Origin: Phoronis australis
Lineage: Eukaryota > Phoronida > Phoronidae
Direction: 5' to 3'
Assembly (NCBI GenBank): GCA_002633005.1
Contig: NMRA01000496.1
Coordinates: 74,108 to 127,315 of the forward strand
DNA length: 53,208 bases
Shown in pieces: positions 22,879-33,344 of this stretch. Every line of letters begins with the position of its first letter. The first letter of the stretch is position 1. The notes beneath the pieces were generated by a model. It was not told where the DNA came from. It searched no databases and saw only the letters and a list, made by a program, of their open reading frames with translations. Position numbers and translations under genes: made by a program.

Positions 22879-25800
22879 CTTTTCAAGTCAATTTTCACTT
22901 ATCTACAAATCACATGACCTAACAATTTGCGAGCGGTTCTTTTACAGCACAATTGGTAGCTTGAACCCATTGCTCCTCAATAATATTAACCAATCAATAG
23001 GAAACAGTAGTTTACACCGAGTGCGGTTCACAAGCCTAGTTGCATGTTTGTGATCAATTCTCCTTTTTGCATGACAATAATCCTACCTTGACACCATAAG
23101 CGGTCCAGATTGTACGACTCGACCAGTTTGGGCACCTCAAAGTTTACCGGTTTAGTTCAAAGACACCATGCTGTTGCAGTTAATTAAATCACCTCAGGCT
23201 TCTGATGTCATCGTTCTCTAAATAATAACACCCATCCTAAGAAGATTGGGGAGACAATCGTAGTTTTTTGAGTCGTATTTGAAAAGTTCAGGAAAAACTT
23301 ACGTGAGTAGTATTCTGAATTTTGAAAAATTGGTCAATAAAATATAATTTTTACAAGCCGATGTTGCAATAACTCTGCTGGATGTGCATTAGTATTGGGT
23401 CAATTACCAAACACCGTGGCAGAGCTGGATTTTGAGGTAAGCTAAGTGGCACCGTGCAATTCTTGGAATTAAGGGAATGTCAGGCAGGGGACCTGCCCAA
23501 ATAACTATTTACCTGAACTTCCGCATTGTTTTTGCAGTCTTTCAGGCGCAAGACATTTCGGTACTAGACGACCTTTAAGGTCAGGTGCCTGGTATGAAAC
23601 ACCGAATGCGTAAGCTCAAATTACTTTTACTGCCACATCCTACCATTAAGGGGGTAAACATTGAAGCTACCCCAGAGGTCAGAGAAATTCGGTAAGGTGA
23701 TTGACCAACTATTTTTTATACCTTTAGTAAAACCAAAATAAGGCCAATTTGTAATGAAGTTGTTGACAAAATGTTGCAAGATAAATTTTGACACAGATTA
23801 TTTTGCAGTACTCGTACATATAACTGCAGCCGATGACCCAGTGCGAACCGATCGAGACCACTGCTTTGGCAAAAGACGAAGGTATGCTATCGCCGTGTTA
23901 TCGAAATGAGTGGTTCAAATCATGAATGAATCATACATACAATGTAAAAAGAGAGCTTCCGACACTTTGCACAAAATTACAAAAACACTCATATAAGCTG
24001 GTACCCGTCAGAGCCAGACCACCTGGCCTCGGGTGCGCGTGACATCTGTGCGCTGTGCGGGTGAAGAATGATGCATTAATTAGCTACCCGGGCCTTGAAT
24101 GAATCAATTTCCTGCCACAAAGACATTTAAAAATCTTGTGTCATACCCCGAACACTACATTATTGTAACGTCACTGACAATCAGCTCATTGACTAAAACT
24201 AGCTACACTCCCTCGTAACCCGTTTGCAGCTTTTTGTATTTAGACAACACATATATGTATTGCATGTTTTTGTCCCGTGTTAATAGATCTTCTCTTTAAT
24301 AATTGAAAATCATAACCAATTTTTAGCAAGCGATTATTTTCCAGACGAACCGCCACGACAAATGCAGGGGAATGACCCCACCGGTTACTGTGTCCCTGCA
24401 GCACAATTGCATGTTATTGCAAGTGAGATGTGGAGGTCACCGTTTTCAAATATATGTAAAACACTTTTTGTTTGTTAAAGCGTAGCCGTTTGTGAGTTTT
24501 TTTTAGGTATTTTACATTTTAGAAGACAGTACATGGTCCTTGCATGATAAGGGGTGGTGGGGGTGCTAGAGCCCCCACTTTTTCTAGTCCTCCCCAGCCG
24601 ATGCAGTGAAGTCCGTGTCGATTTGGGGCCAAGCGGGCACATCGTTCACACGTCCCAGTAGTCACAAGGCATTTTTTTTACTTCAGACTGGTATTTGGCA
24701 TGCGTACACGGCGTGGCAATAACGGTAACACATTTGCTAACCAATTCAGTTTTTTCTCCTCTAATCCATTACCTGAACGGGAACTGTTGTTGAAGTTAAC
24801 CTGCTGTTACAATGAGTCAGAGCTAACCTCAGTAGTCGATTGTTGGCTGCGAGAGACCATAGGAGCTTCACACAGTTGTGATTATGCGTCATACGTAAAG
24901 ATCAGCCACAATTTGAGCAACAAATGTTCATGTTTGTATAAAAAGTACCAAAATGAGAATCGAAAAACAACTGAAAAAACAACGCCTTTACGCCCAGGGT
25001 GGTGTCAATGCGGTTTCAAGGTAAAATGACTCGCGAATCGTTCCTAAACTGATGCACAGGAACTCGGGCCACAGAAGTAGACTGGATGGACAATGATTTT
25101 TCAATCTCGACGGAGATACAATATTGTGCTCAAAAGGCTTTTAGATTGATAACAGAAAGGATTGAACATTACGTCGTGTTGCATATATGTATTACATATT
25201 TTGGTATATGTTTTTAGTACTTTAGCTAGAATGCCCTTTGACATAACGACTTTGATTACCAGTAAAACGTACTGTCCTCAGCCATGAGGTGGGATTAATT
25301 ATTACTGTTGCTTGAGCAACATTTGTTTTAAAGGAGGTCACACGTCATTGTTATTCACATAGTGTGTACACATTACGTGCTGGAAGACTGATACGAAACC
25401 AAGTAAGAAATGTATAACAAAACTTAAGTCTGACTCAGTGGTTAGAGATGGAAACAGAAAATGTCAATATATTTATTGAATTCAGTAATTTGGGGAGGAT
25501 TTATCTGGTATGACAACTTGCAGGGTTCATTAACATAAGTCGTATACATGAAGACGCAAAGCTGCCTCAGGATCAAAGCTACATTTTGTCTTTGTTGTCC
25601 CCGGCACAGTTCTTTCATCAATACACTTCGCTCGCTGACTCAATATTCTAGCGACTTGGTGAATGAAAGTAGTTAGGGTAGATACAAGACTGATGTGTAC
25701 CTGGTGGAAGCTTAGTGTTAACCTTGGCACTTTTGATCTCAGATAAATACTTAGTAATTAGCCATGCTTTTAACCTTGCATAAATACTAAATAATTATCC

Positions 25801-26739
25801 ATGCTCTTGTGAAGTTCCAAGGTGGTTCTGTCATTTTTTCTCGCTACACGGTTTACATTTTGTATTTGAAGTTCCCAAAGAATCATGAATGGAAATTTTG
25901 CAAGAAACGTGAAAACTAAGTGAAATATTGTACTAAACTTAAAAAAATTTTGTGAATTGGGTTTGAAATAACCTTTAAGGAAATAGCGGGTTGGCTATTA
26001 GGAAGTGGTTCGTGGAATGAGAAAGTAACAACTAAAAAGAGTTTAAGTAGTTCTGTTGTAATATTTGAAGTGATGCACTTAGAAAGTAAGCCAACCTAGG
26101 TACACGTAAAACTGAAGAAAATTTTCACAAAGGCTGAACGGATTCAAGATCAAGATGCGCGATGAAGGCCGCGAAACACACCCACTTTAAAAGAACGTAG
26201 GCCACAAAAGGCTGCAGATATAGTAATCAAGAAATAAGTTATAGAAGTATTTAGTCACGCTGTAGTTCAGCCAAGACTATCGAGCAAACCAGTGCGTCTA
26301 ATATGATCGCGTCGATGCCCCAAATACTTTGGAAATTGAAACTTTACGATTAGTTAGTCTTGGTTTCGTTTTGACATAATCTTGTAGGCTTTGCATGTGT
26401 CGACCAATGATTCATTTCTAGCTCACTAGTCTTTCCTAAATGTCAATAGGGAGCGCAACCTCAAAATTGAAAGGGAAACTCCTGTTGGGGGTGTGCTGTC
26501 TGCCTGTGACAACGACGTTTTATTATTTTTGTTTATGACCCTGAGAGCAGTGCTCAGTGCCTGTTAATCCGCGTTTATACCTGTCGTGAGAGTACTTTGA
26601 AATCGTTGACTTGACAATGGAAGTTATTTATTGACATCTGCTCTTCACTATAACATCAATGATCGGAATGTGTCCCTCATGATATTAATAAAATACATGC
26701 GTTGCAAGCTGGTTTACCACGTATGAGGTGGGCGATATA
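22879..26739. other. No gene recognised in 3.9 kb
   Basis: The longest open frame, 109 codons at 24700-25029 on +, is Ser/Cys/Lys-rich with no domain I recognise and no splice context. A - strand frame at 25530-25730 is likewise unremarkable. I see no repeat family member. This could be intergenic sequence, or upstream sequence of the candidate gene at 27-31 kb, including exons I failed to detect. Confidence 0.35.
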
Positions 26740-26960
26740 AGGCCATTTATGACGATGAAGTATACAGTTACAAGTACCCAGTAAACATGAGAGTATTGGC
26801 CCAGTACTGGATTTCTGTTGCTTGATAACGCTTGTACCGTATACCGGTTTACGTTTCTGGGCCACGAATGGCCCAGTATCGTCCCCACGACACTAACCCA
26901 GTGAACTTTCCCTTAGCGGCTCGCCGGTATTGGACCGGTAAACACAGACTTGAACACAAG
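26740..26960. repeat. GGCCCAGTAC-rich palindromic repeat block, left copy
   Basis: Contains repeated near-palindromic motifs: TTGGCCCAGTACTGG, TGGGCCACGAATGGCCCAGT and TATTGGACCGGTAAAC. Its leading CCCAGTAAACATG, followed by TATTGGCCCAGTACTGG, is the reverse complement of the end of the block at 31310-31580. The two blocks are therefore inverted relative to each other across 4.8 kb. Confidence 0.6.
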
Positions 26961-27001
26961 AGGGCAGTTTAGAGGCTTGCCCACAGGAAGGCTAAAACTT
27001 T

Positions 27002-28395
27002 TGACTTTTTTAAAAAAATCAGATGTGTGACGATAAAACTTTTCAATTTTCATAAAAATTAATTACCAGCAGCTGTATTACAGTGTAATTTTATTTTTTA
27101 AAGAAAACTTTCCAGCAGATGACCTTCATGAAAAAAACCGCCATTTTGAAATTTCCGTTGAAGAACACTTGAGTTGTTTAGAGTTTGAAACCAACGTGTG
27201 TAACAGAATAGTGAAGGATTTTCACAGTGAACTTCAGATTTCAGGTAAGTTTCATATTTTTTCGCTTTGCCTGCCATGCCAGTGTCTGTAAGAGTAAACG
27301 AAACATGATTTATACCACAGACGTTCTCAGCTTCTGATCGTCGCCAATGGCCAATCGCAATACAAATTGGGCACACAATATACTACAAGATATGACACTC
27401 GGGATTAGCCCATATCAAACACAAAACTCAATAAATGTACACAAACCAGGGGTCCAACAAACCACGAGCATAAATAAAAATATTTCCAGGTGATCAGTGC
27501 AATGGGCCCACATGCGAGGCCTGCGCACGTCTGGTACACCGTGTATCAGACTGCCTGCAATTATTTTGAATTTATTATAAACCACGAGCAATATATCTTT
27601 CTCCTGGTAGTGAACCACCCNTGACTTTTTTAAAAAAACCAGATGTGTGACAATAAAACTTTTCAATTTTCATAAAAATTAATTACCAACAGCTGTATTA
27701 CAGAGTAATTTTAAGAAAACTTTCCATCAGATGACCTTCATGAAAAAAACCGCCATTTTGAAATTTCCGTTGAAGAACACTTGAGTTGTTAAGAGTTTGA
27801 AACCAACGTGTGTAACAGAATAGTGAAGGATTTTCACAGTGAACTTCAGATTTCAGGTAAGTTTCATATTTCTTCGTTTTGCATGCCATGCCAGTGTCTG
27901 TAAGAGTAAACAAAACATGATTTATACCACAGACGTTCTCAGCTTCTGATCGTCGCCAAATGGCCAATACAAATTGGGCACACAAATATACTACAAGATA
28001 TGACACTCGGGATTCGCCCATATCAAACACAAAACTCAATAAATGTTCACAAAACAGGGGTCCAACAAACCACGAGCATAAATAAAAATATTTCCAGGTG
28101 ATCAGTGCAATGGGCCCACATGCGAGGCCTGCGCACGTCTGGTACAACGTGNACTACAAGGTATGACACTCGGGATTCGCCCATATCAAACACAAAACTC
28201 AATAAATGTACACAAAACAGGGGTCCAACAAACCACGAGCATAAATAAAAATATTTCCAGGTGATCCGTGCAATGGGCCCACATGCGAGGCCTGCGCACG
28301 TCTGGTACAACGACGTGTATCAGACCGCCTGCAATTATTTTATATTTATTATAAACCACGAGCAATATATCTTTCTCCTGGTAGTGAACCACCCG
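27002..28395. repeat. Overlapping direct copies joined by single n: likely assembly duplication
   Basis: 27002-27620 and 27622-28151 are near-identical 0.5-0.6-kb direct copies separated by a lone n at 27621. After a second n at 28152, 28153-28395 repeats the end of the first copy (from about 27383) and then runs into unique sequence at GTGGGATTCC. Copies differ by rare substitutions and small indels, as expected of two haplotypes or error-bearing contig ends. The simplest reading is one real locus of about 0.6 kb with unmerged ends. Long minus-strand frames across it (27098-27376, 27698-28147, 28047-28392) are duplicated with it and have no recognisable domain. Confidence 0.8.
27116..27244 (+). 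CDS. Candidate internal exon of unrecognised gene (exon a)
   Basis: The acceptor TTTCCAG (27109-27115) opens a frame DDLHEKNRHFEISVEEH, then LSCLEFETNVCNRIVKDF and HSELQIS (42 codons), ending at a consensus donor GTAAGT (27245), phase 1. The polar, helix-prone, cysteine-bearing sequence looks protein-like. In the second assembled copy (about 27735-27858) the codon TTA, five codons after EEH, is TAA, an in-frame stop. So either one haplotype is null, the copy is erroneous, or the exon is not real. It lies on the same strand upstream of the exons at 29903 and 31026, but its phase does not join directly to 29903, so another exon would be needed between them. Confidence 0.35.
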
Positions 28396-28650
28396 TGGGA
28401 TTCCTTGTCCCGAGTGTCATACCTTGTGGTATTATATACAGAGGAAGAGGACACCTTTGAATTGCTCATGGTTTGCCGAACCCTTGTTTTGTGTAACTAT
28501 TGAGTTTCGCATTTGATATGGACGGCTGTAGTGACCCAGTGAAGCACACATGAAATTTTTAGTCCTGAGTGTCATACTGTGTGGTATATTTGTGTAGTGT
28601 ATTGGGTACGATCAGAAGCTGAGGACGTTTGAGTAAAACCACAGGCGTCA
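27310..28650. repeat. Long inverted repeat of a dispersed family (copies at 27310+, 28400-28650-, 36062+)
   Basis: The segment beginning CAGACGTTCTCAGCTTCTGATCGT at 27317, with ACTACAAG(A/G)TATGACACTCGGG and CCATATCAAACACAAAACTC further on, recurs reverse-complemented at about 28400-28640. It recurs again in direct orientation at 36062-36235. A further partial inverted piece lies at about 28755-28810. The arms at 27310-27600 and 28400-28640 could pair. This is an interspersed, probably MITE-like family with no ORF. Confidence 0.65.
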
Positions 28651-28861
28651 TCAGCCTCTGAGTCTGACCGCCCCAAATACACTATAATACAAAAAGGTCG
28701 GACACTCGATTTCTGTGTGAAGTGAAGCACTCATGGAATTACTAGTTCCCAGTGTCATGCCTTGTGGTAGGCCTATTATTAACGATGATCAGAAGTTGAG
28801 GATGCCTGTGATTTACAACAGGGGGGGAGGAATTTCCCGATGACCCATAAATTAACCATAT

Positions 28862-29522
28862 TATAAACATAAAGGTTGGACACTGAAATTTTGCCAAGCC
28901 TAGGCTGCCAGCTTCAACTGTTCTAAATCCAAGTAAAATCTGTGTGCACCTTCCTCAGACTGGTATTGCATAAACAGGGCTATTCCTGACCACATTTGAA
29001 CCAGTGTCCTTTGGGTGCCCCTGATGATAAAAATTATGTCTTTTTCAAAAAGTTGTGTCTGGCAGACTTTGTGTAATTAAGTGGTAACATACTGAGTTAG
29101 GGATTTTTTGGTTTTAAACAAGGTCATTTTATAAACCCAGAGTTAAAATACATTAAAAGCGAAATTAAATTATGTAAGCGACACTCAACCAGCATTTCGT
29201 GGGCGGACTAAAACAAGAGCTTTGGAATTGCTTCGGCACTGTTTATGAAAAATCCGGATTTGTATGACAGTGATCTGCCATGAACGTCAAAAAATAACCT
29301 TGATGGGCTTCAACATTTTTGTTTGTAAATCACCTCTCGAAGGCAGTTTTAATATGATAAAGTGAAAGAAGGTATTCAAAAAATTGTTTGGTGTTGATTT
29401 CGTTTAGTTCCATGCACATTTGAGTAGAAAATACTAAGCCAACCAATGTTTAAAGTCCAGCCTTTATGTTTTAATATGTAGCCCAGTGAGTGACCTCATT
29501 GGTGATCGAGGAACAGATAAAC
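28862..29522. mobile_element. Internally deleted copy of the 1.15-kb TIR transposon
   Basis: The left part (CATAAAGGTTGGACACTG, then TTTTGCCAAGCC, AAAATCTG(T)GTGCACC and CTCAGACTGGTATTGCATAAAC) and the right part (CACATTTGAGTAGAAAAT, CCTTTATGTTTT and GATCGAGGAACAGATAAAC) match the element at 21726-22878. The internal middle is shortened and the outermost left end is missing. It is 660 bp against about 1,070 bp for the equivalent span, which marks a dead derivative. Confidence 0.75.
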
Positions 29523-29902
29523 TGAAAACTGAAGTGTCTGGTTGATATTTGCCAGTTTCACACCAGCATGACTCTATTTGACTTTTTTAAAGTATGATAA
29601 CAAAGAATATTTCTGGCTAAGCAATTGAATGTAGCGGGTTCCTCTTTGATTGAATTTTCTGCTTATTTGCGTAACTCTTTTTAAGGATTTCTTCATAAAA
29701 TTAGTTAAGTTCAGAGTTTACATAGCTGATCTAGGAATGAAGTGAACTTGAAAATTTGCTTCTGTAGCCAGTTTCTCCCATGCAAAGTTGCTTTTCTCAA
29801 GTTTGAATTCGACCTCCGAAACTGTGCTGTGGGGCTTTAAAGATAGTTATGAACCTCTATCTATTTTTATATGCCCATTTTACATGTTCTATCTCATTTT
29901 AG

Positions 29903-30233
29903 TTGTTTGAAAACGAAACTCCAAATGCCCAAATATCAAAATCCAAAACAATGCAGGCTATTGGTTATATAATGAAACATAAACAATCCCCGTTTTGTTG
30001 CTGTGTTTACTTCTTTGACAACATTGCTGACCTTGTGCATGCGCGGCATCGTTCAANCGAAACTCCAAATGCCCAAATATCAAAATCCAAAACAATGCAG
30101 GCTATTGGTTATATAATGAAACGTAAACAATCCCCATTTTGTTGCTGTGTTTACTTCTTTGACAACATTGCTGACCTTGTGCATGCGCGGCATCGTTCAG
30201 TAGAAGGGGCACTCAGCCTCATCTCCAAGCTTG
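29903..30233 (+). CDS. Candidate internal exon of unrecognised gene (exon b), duplicated around n
   Basis: Acceptor CTCATTTTAG (ends 29902). The frame reads LFENETPNAQISKSKTMQ, AIGYIMKHKQSPFCCC, VYFFDNIADLVHARHRS, VEGALSLISKL, ending with one base before donor GTAATG (30234). The middle (29914-30056 and 30058-30200) is present twice with an n between and two differences. Collapsing that leaves about 62 codons. The frame is open throughout both copies. The +1 overhang joins exactly to the exon at 31026 (G+GG, giving Gly), a non-trivial phase agreement. I recognise no domain. Confidence 0.45.
29914..30200. repeat. 143-bp direct duplication across single n (assembly artefact likely)
   Basis: 29914-30056 and 30058-30200 are the same 143 bp with two substitutions (ACATAAAC/ACGTAAAC and CCCCGTTT/CCCCATTT), separated only by the n at 30057. 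A contig-end overlap left unmerged explains this best. Confidence 0.85.
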
Positions 30234-31025
30234 GTAATGGTAAATGAAATGTGTCAGAATTTTCACATAAATTGTCGGAATGTCACAAGTAATTTGGAAA
30301 TTTTCTGCAGTTTTATATAAAAATAAAACTAATGGTATATTGTAGCAATTTAGATCTAAATTATTGCAAAAATGATGTATTTTGTTTCAAAAACACATTA
30401 ATACTATTCATAAATAAGAATTGAAAAATAAGTACAACCTTTACTTCAGACAATAACTTAAACAATGCCTTCTGTCGCTTGAATGGCTGCAATGTGAAAA
30501 TAATTACCATCGGTCTTTGTTCAATGACCTCAAGGCATCGGTCAATCATTGTGCAGAAAGTAATTCATATAACCAAGCCTCAAATGGCTAAACCCATAAG
30601 CGCCATCTTGAGGCTTGGGCACAAAGTTGAAAAGGTCACATCAGTGTCAATTGTGTGTAAACACAGAGCAAAACCATCAGTTGATGCTCATAAGACTTTT
30701 TGTAAGATTGTGAAGTATTTTTTAGGAATTTAAAAATGGTAAAAAATAGACAATAGACATTTTGGGAAGAAATGGGATGAATAAAAAGTCGCTTCTGAAA
30801 ATATTTATTACAAGAATCTAAAGTCCTACAACCAGCTGTAATACTTGTGTTTAGAAAGAGTGAAACATTTATATCTTGCAGATTATACATTGCAAATAAG
30901 TTTCTTGTTGGAAAGATATGCAGTGTCTTTAGGTAATTCTTATTGTGCATAACTTATCTGGAAATGTATAGTGGAGTCTTTTAGTTTGTACTCAAAGATA
31001 CTAAGCAGTTTTTGTTTTATTTCAG
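30234..31025 (+). other. Probable intron of the unrecognised gene
   Basis: Bounded by donor GTAATG at 30234 and acceptor TTTTATTTCAG ending at 31025. Short frames on both strands (30479-30733 +, 30636-30950 -) have no homology and are treated as chance. Confidence 0.4.
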
Positions 31026-31114
31026 GGATTGTGGTCAAGGAGCACAGTAATGCTAATGCAAACTTTGTAGTAAAAGAGGCACCATGTTCCGAAACGCTGG
31101 AGACAGGGAGGTAG
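31026..31114 (+). CDS. Candidate terminal exon of unrecognised gene (exon c)
   Basis: After a strong polypyrimidine/acceptor (TTTTGTTTTATTTCAG) the frame continues from exon b as GIVVKEHSNANANFVVKE, APCSETLETGR, and stops at TAG 31112-31114. AATAAA follows 132 bp later (31246). Phase agreement with exon b, a good acceptor, a short C-terminal tail and a poly(A) signal together support a real 3' end of a + strand gene. The product is unknown. Confidence 0.45.
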
Positions 31115-31245
31115 CGTGAAGACTGTGTGAAGCTGCCAGTTCACTAATAAGCCGAGACAGTTTTGTTAAAAATAATTAGTTTCTTAGTTGTTATTTGTAT
31201 AATTCATAATTTTTTGTAAGTATTTTACCTGAGCAGTTTCATAGT

Positions 31246-31251
31246 AATAAA
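31246..31251 (+). terminator. Polyadenylation signal AATAAA
   Basis: Canonical hexamer 132 bp after the TAG of exon c, followed by T/G-rich sequence (AGTCTTTTCTTCTTGT at about 31267). It fits as the 3' end signal of the candidate gene. Confidence 0.45.
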
Positions 31252-31309
31252 AGTATTAAAGAACAAGAGTCTTTTCTTCTTGTAAGTCATAACTAGTGTA
31301 CTGGCTTAA

Positions 31310-31580
31310 TAGGAGCCCATCAATGGCCCTGTACTGGGCCAACACAATCTGTCAATACTGGCCCTTTACAGGGCCGAAACCGGTTATTGGTGTACTGGCC
31401 CAGTAATGGCGTGGTACTGGTCCTTTACNCTGGCTCGATACCGCAATCTTGTATCGGGGCCAATACGGGGAAGGTGTGCAGAATGTTATTGGGCCAGTAC
31501 TGGCCTACATCATTGGGCCAATACAGAAGACATTTCAGGGCCAGTATTGGCCCAGTACCTGCATGTTTACTGGGACGTAG
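31310..31580. repeat. GGCCCAGTAC-rich palindromic repeat block, right copy, with n gap
   Basis: Dense short inverted motifs: TGTACTGGGCC, GTACTGGCCCAGTAATGG, GGGCCAGTACTGGCC and GGCCAGTATTGGCCCAGTAC. It ends CATGTTTACTGGG, the mirror image of the start of the block at 26740. A single n (31429) lies inside, probably where the repeat broke the assembly. Confidence 0.65.
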
Positions 31581-31743
31581 GAAGAGTTTCATGGTGATTT
31601 ATTGAGCGACGGTGCTCGGCTGGAAAATGATGACACGCGGGGATACCGAGCTAAACCGCGTCACTGGGACTCCAGACGTTTTGTATCTTACGATTCCGAG
31701 AAAGTTTTGACTAGCAACCTTATCTGTTGGTACTAGCGGGTTT

Positions 31744-31744
<1 letters not shown>

Positions 31745-31796
<52 letters not shown>
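31745..31796. repeat. (TTG)n microsatellite, ~17 units
   Basis: Uninterrupted TTG trinucleotide run. A minus-strand frame through it gives only polythreonine. Confidence 0.97.
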
Positions 31797-31981
31797 ATGC
31801 ATCATGAACTTGTTTTAACTTCTTTATGCGGCTGGCTGGTAGCGTCGTTGACATTTAGGCGAGGCTGATCGACCGTTGTCATAGCAGCACCAAGTTATTC
31901 GGGGCTGAACTTCAGTGACTTTTTGCATTACTATGCAAAAGCACATGGCGTCAGGTGCACGTTAGCTTTTAAACGACCAAA

Positions 31982-32089
31982 ATGGGCGAAGGCAGTCGAC
32001 GAACTATTAATGAAAACTGGCCAGATTCAATAGTTACATCGACTGAAATTGGACAGGCTTTGTGCCAGTTAAATAAATGGCTCACAAAA
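31982..32089 (+). CDS. Candidate first coding exon, unrecognised
   Basis: ATG at 31982 in good context (AAAATGGGC) opens 36 codons: MGEGSRRTINENWPDSIVTS, then TEIGQALCQLNKWLTK. They end in phase 0 at donor GTAAGA (32090). The upstream 150 bp is richer in CpG than its surroundings. It lies about 0.7 kb after the poly(A) signal at 31246, as for the next gene in a head-to-tail pair. No later exon could be placed among the repeats downstream, and I do not recognise the peptide. Confidence 0.33.
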
Positions 32090-32445
32090 GTAAGAGTAAT
32101 CAGGCTCAACTAATTACAAGGTCCAGTCATACTATTCTTGATGGTTGTGACCTACATGGTTCATTCCTCGTAACTTTGAATTTAGATAAATGTCTGTCAA
32201 GAACTATACACACACATTGTGACGAAATCAGAGAAAAAATAAATTTAAATTAGACATATTGACGATGTATGTCACTTTCGGCCAAATTAGTAATAGAAAA
32301 CTCAGCTTGTTGTCCAGCGTTGTGTATTATATTCATTCCCAACTTTTCGATGAAATTCAATTCACCATCCTCAAGGAGTATATCCAATCACAACAAACAT
32401 GGTCACAAGAAAGACATAATTATATTTACATATTCATATGGTGCT

Positions 32446-32492
32446 GATGACGACGACGACGACGACGACGATGATGATCTTATTTGAGACAN
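32446..32492. repeat. (GAC/GAT)n microsatellite and single-n gap
   Basis: A GAC/GAT trinucleotide run at 32446-32478, with the assembly gap n at 32492. A short + frame translates it as polyaspartate at its end, which is an artefact. Confidence 0.9.
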
Positions 32493-33105
32493 ATTCGTTT
32501 TTGCGCATTTTCACTTGTATCTGGTTGACCTCAGATTGATGCAGTTAAGGTCTAGTGAAATTCGGTTGACAAAATTTGATGTCTAGCGTTATACTTTATG
32601 ATAGTTATACGTCTCCCAAGTGCAGGGGGGCATGTGTATATGATTGCTACGTGTATCTGTGCTGAAGCAAAACTTTAAGAATGCAGCCGAGCATTTCTAC
32701 CTAACACAAACAAAAAGTGTGAATAGACACTTCGTTAAAAGAGTTTTTCAAATTGAACATGGTGTTGTATTGAACGGAACGCGAATGTGGAGAAAACTTC
32801 CACGTCTTGTCTTCAAAACAGGTTGCATTGTCCATTATCTTGTTTACGGTTACCGCTCACCTTAAAGTGTACGCAACATGACTCTAGTACCTCAAAATAA
32901 ATTTTACTATTATATCTTACTTGATTTCAGTGCCTTTAGTGCAAAGCTCATAAAGAAACACGTAAAAATTGAAAAAAATAATAATTATGTACAACGTCAT
33001 GGGTTGAACCCAAGTCGTTCGGCACACTGTTCGGATCAGCAACTAAGTGTGTATAAAGTGAAGTGAAAGTAAAGTATATTTAGCGTCGAGACGGTTCGTA
33101 GAGTG
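32493..33105. other. No gene recognised
   Basis: Two short + frames (32644-32865, 32878-33066) have no homology. No repeat was recognised. Confidence 0.35.
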
Positions 33106-33344
33106 ATGAAAAGATGTGTTTGCTGAGGCTGCAGCAACAGCAGTCAGACGGAGAACGTCTCGGTGTTCCGAAGGACGCCAAAGTTGCGCAGTAGTGGCAT
33201 CGCTTCGTGCGCCGAACGAGAGTGTGGGACCTCAGCGTGGACCAAGCTATTCTGTCCGGAACCACTCTGTGTTCTGTCCACTTTGAGGAGTCGTGTTTCG
33301 ACTCCAATCAGAGGAGATGTTACGATGAAGGCCTGGTTCAATAA
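33106..33344 (+). pseudogene. Nearly full-length THAP domain with stops and a frameshift
   Basis: MKRCVC, a TGA stop, then GCSNSSQTENVSVF gives the first C-x4-C zinc pair and the CSN motif. One frame over, VPKDAKVAQ, a TAG stop, then WHRFVRR carry the conserved P and W. LCSVHFEESCFD supplies the second pair (C-x2-H) with the F/CF core, before a final TAA. All zinc ligands and the P, W and F positions are thus present, but two in-frame stops and one frameshift kill it. It is the most complete of the four relics here. No transposase domain follows. An acidic, tyrosine-rich minus-strand frame (33144-33581) overlaps its 3' half. Confidence 0.82.

Noticed and set aside
24700-25029. 109-codon + strand open frame
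   Set aside because: No homology, no splice or start context beyond ATG, and no conserved pattern visible.
27698-28147. 149-codon minus-strand open frame
   Set aside because: It lies in the n-flanked duplicated block and a dispersed repeat, has no domain I recognise, and its parts recur in the other copies as fragments. The opposite strand has a better splice-bounded exon.
32446-32487. Polyaspartate tail of a + strand frame
   Set aside because: It is only the translation of a GAC/GAT microsatellite.
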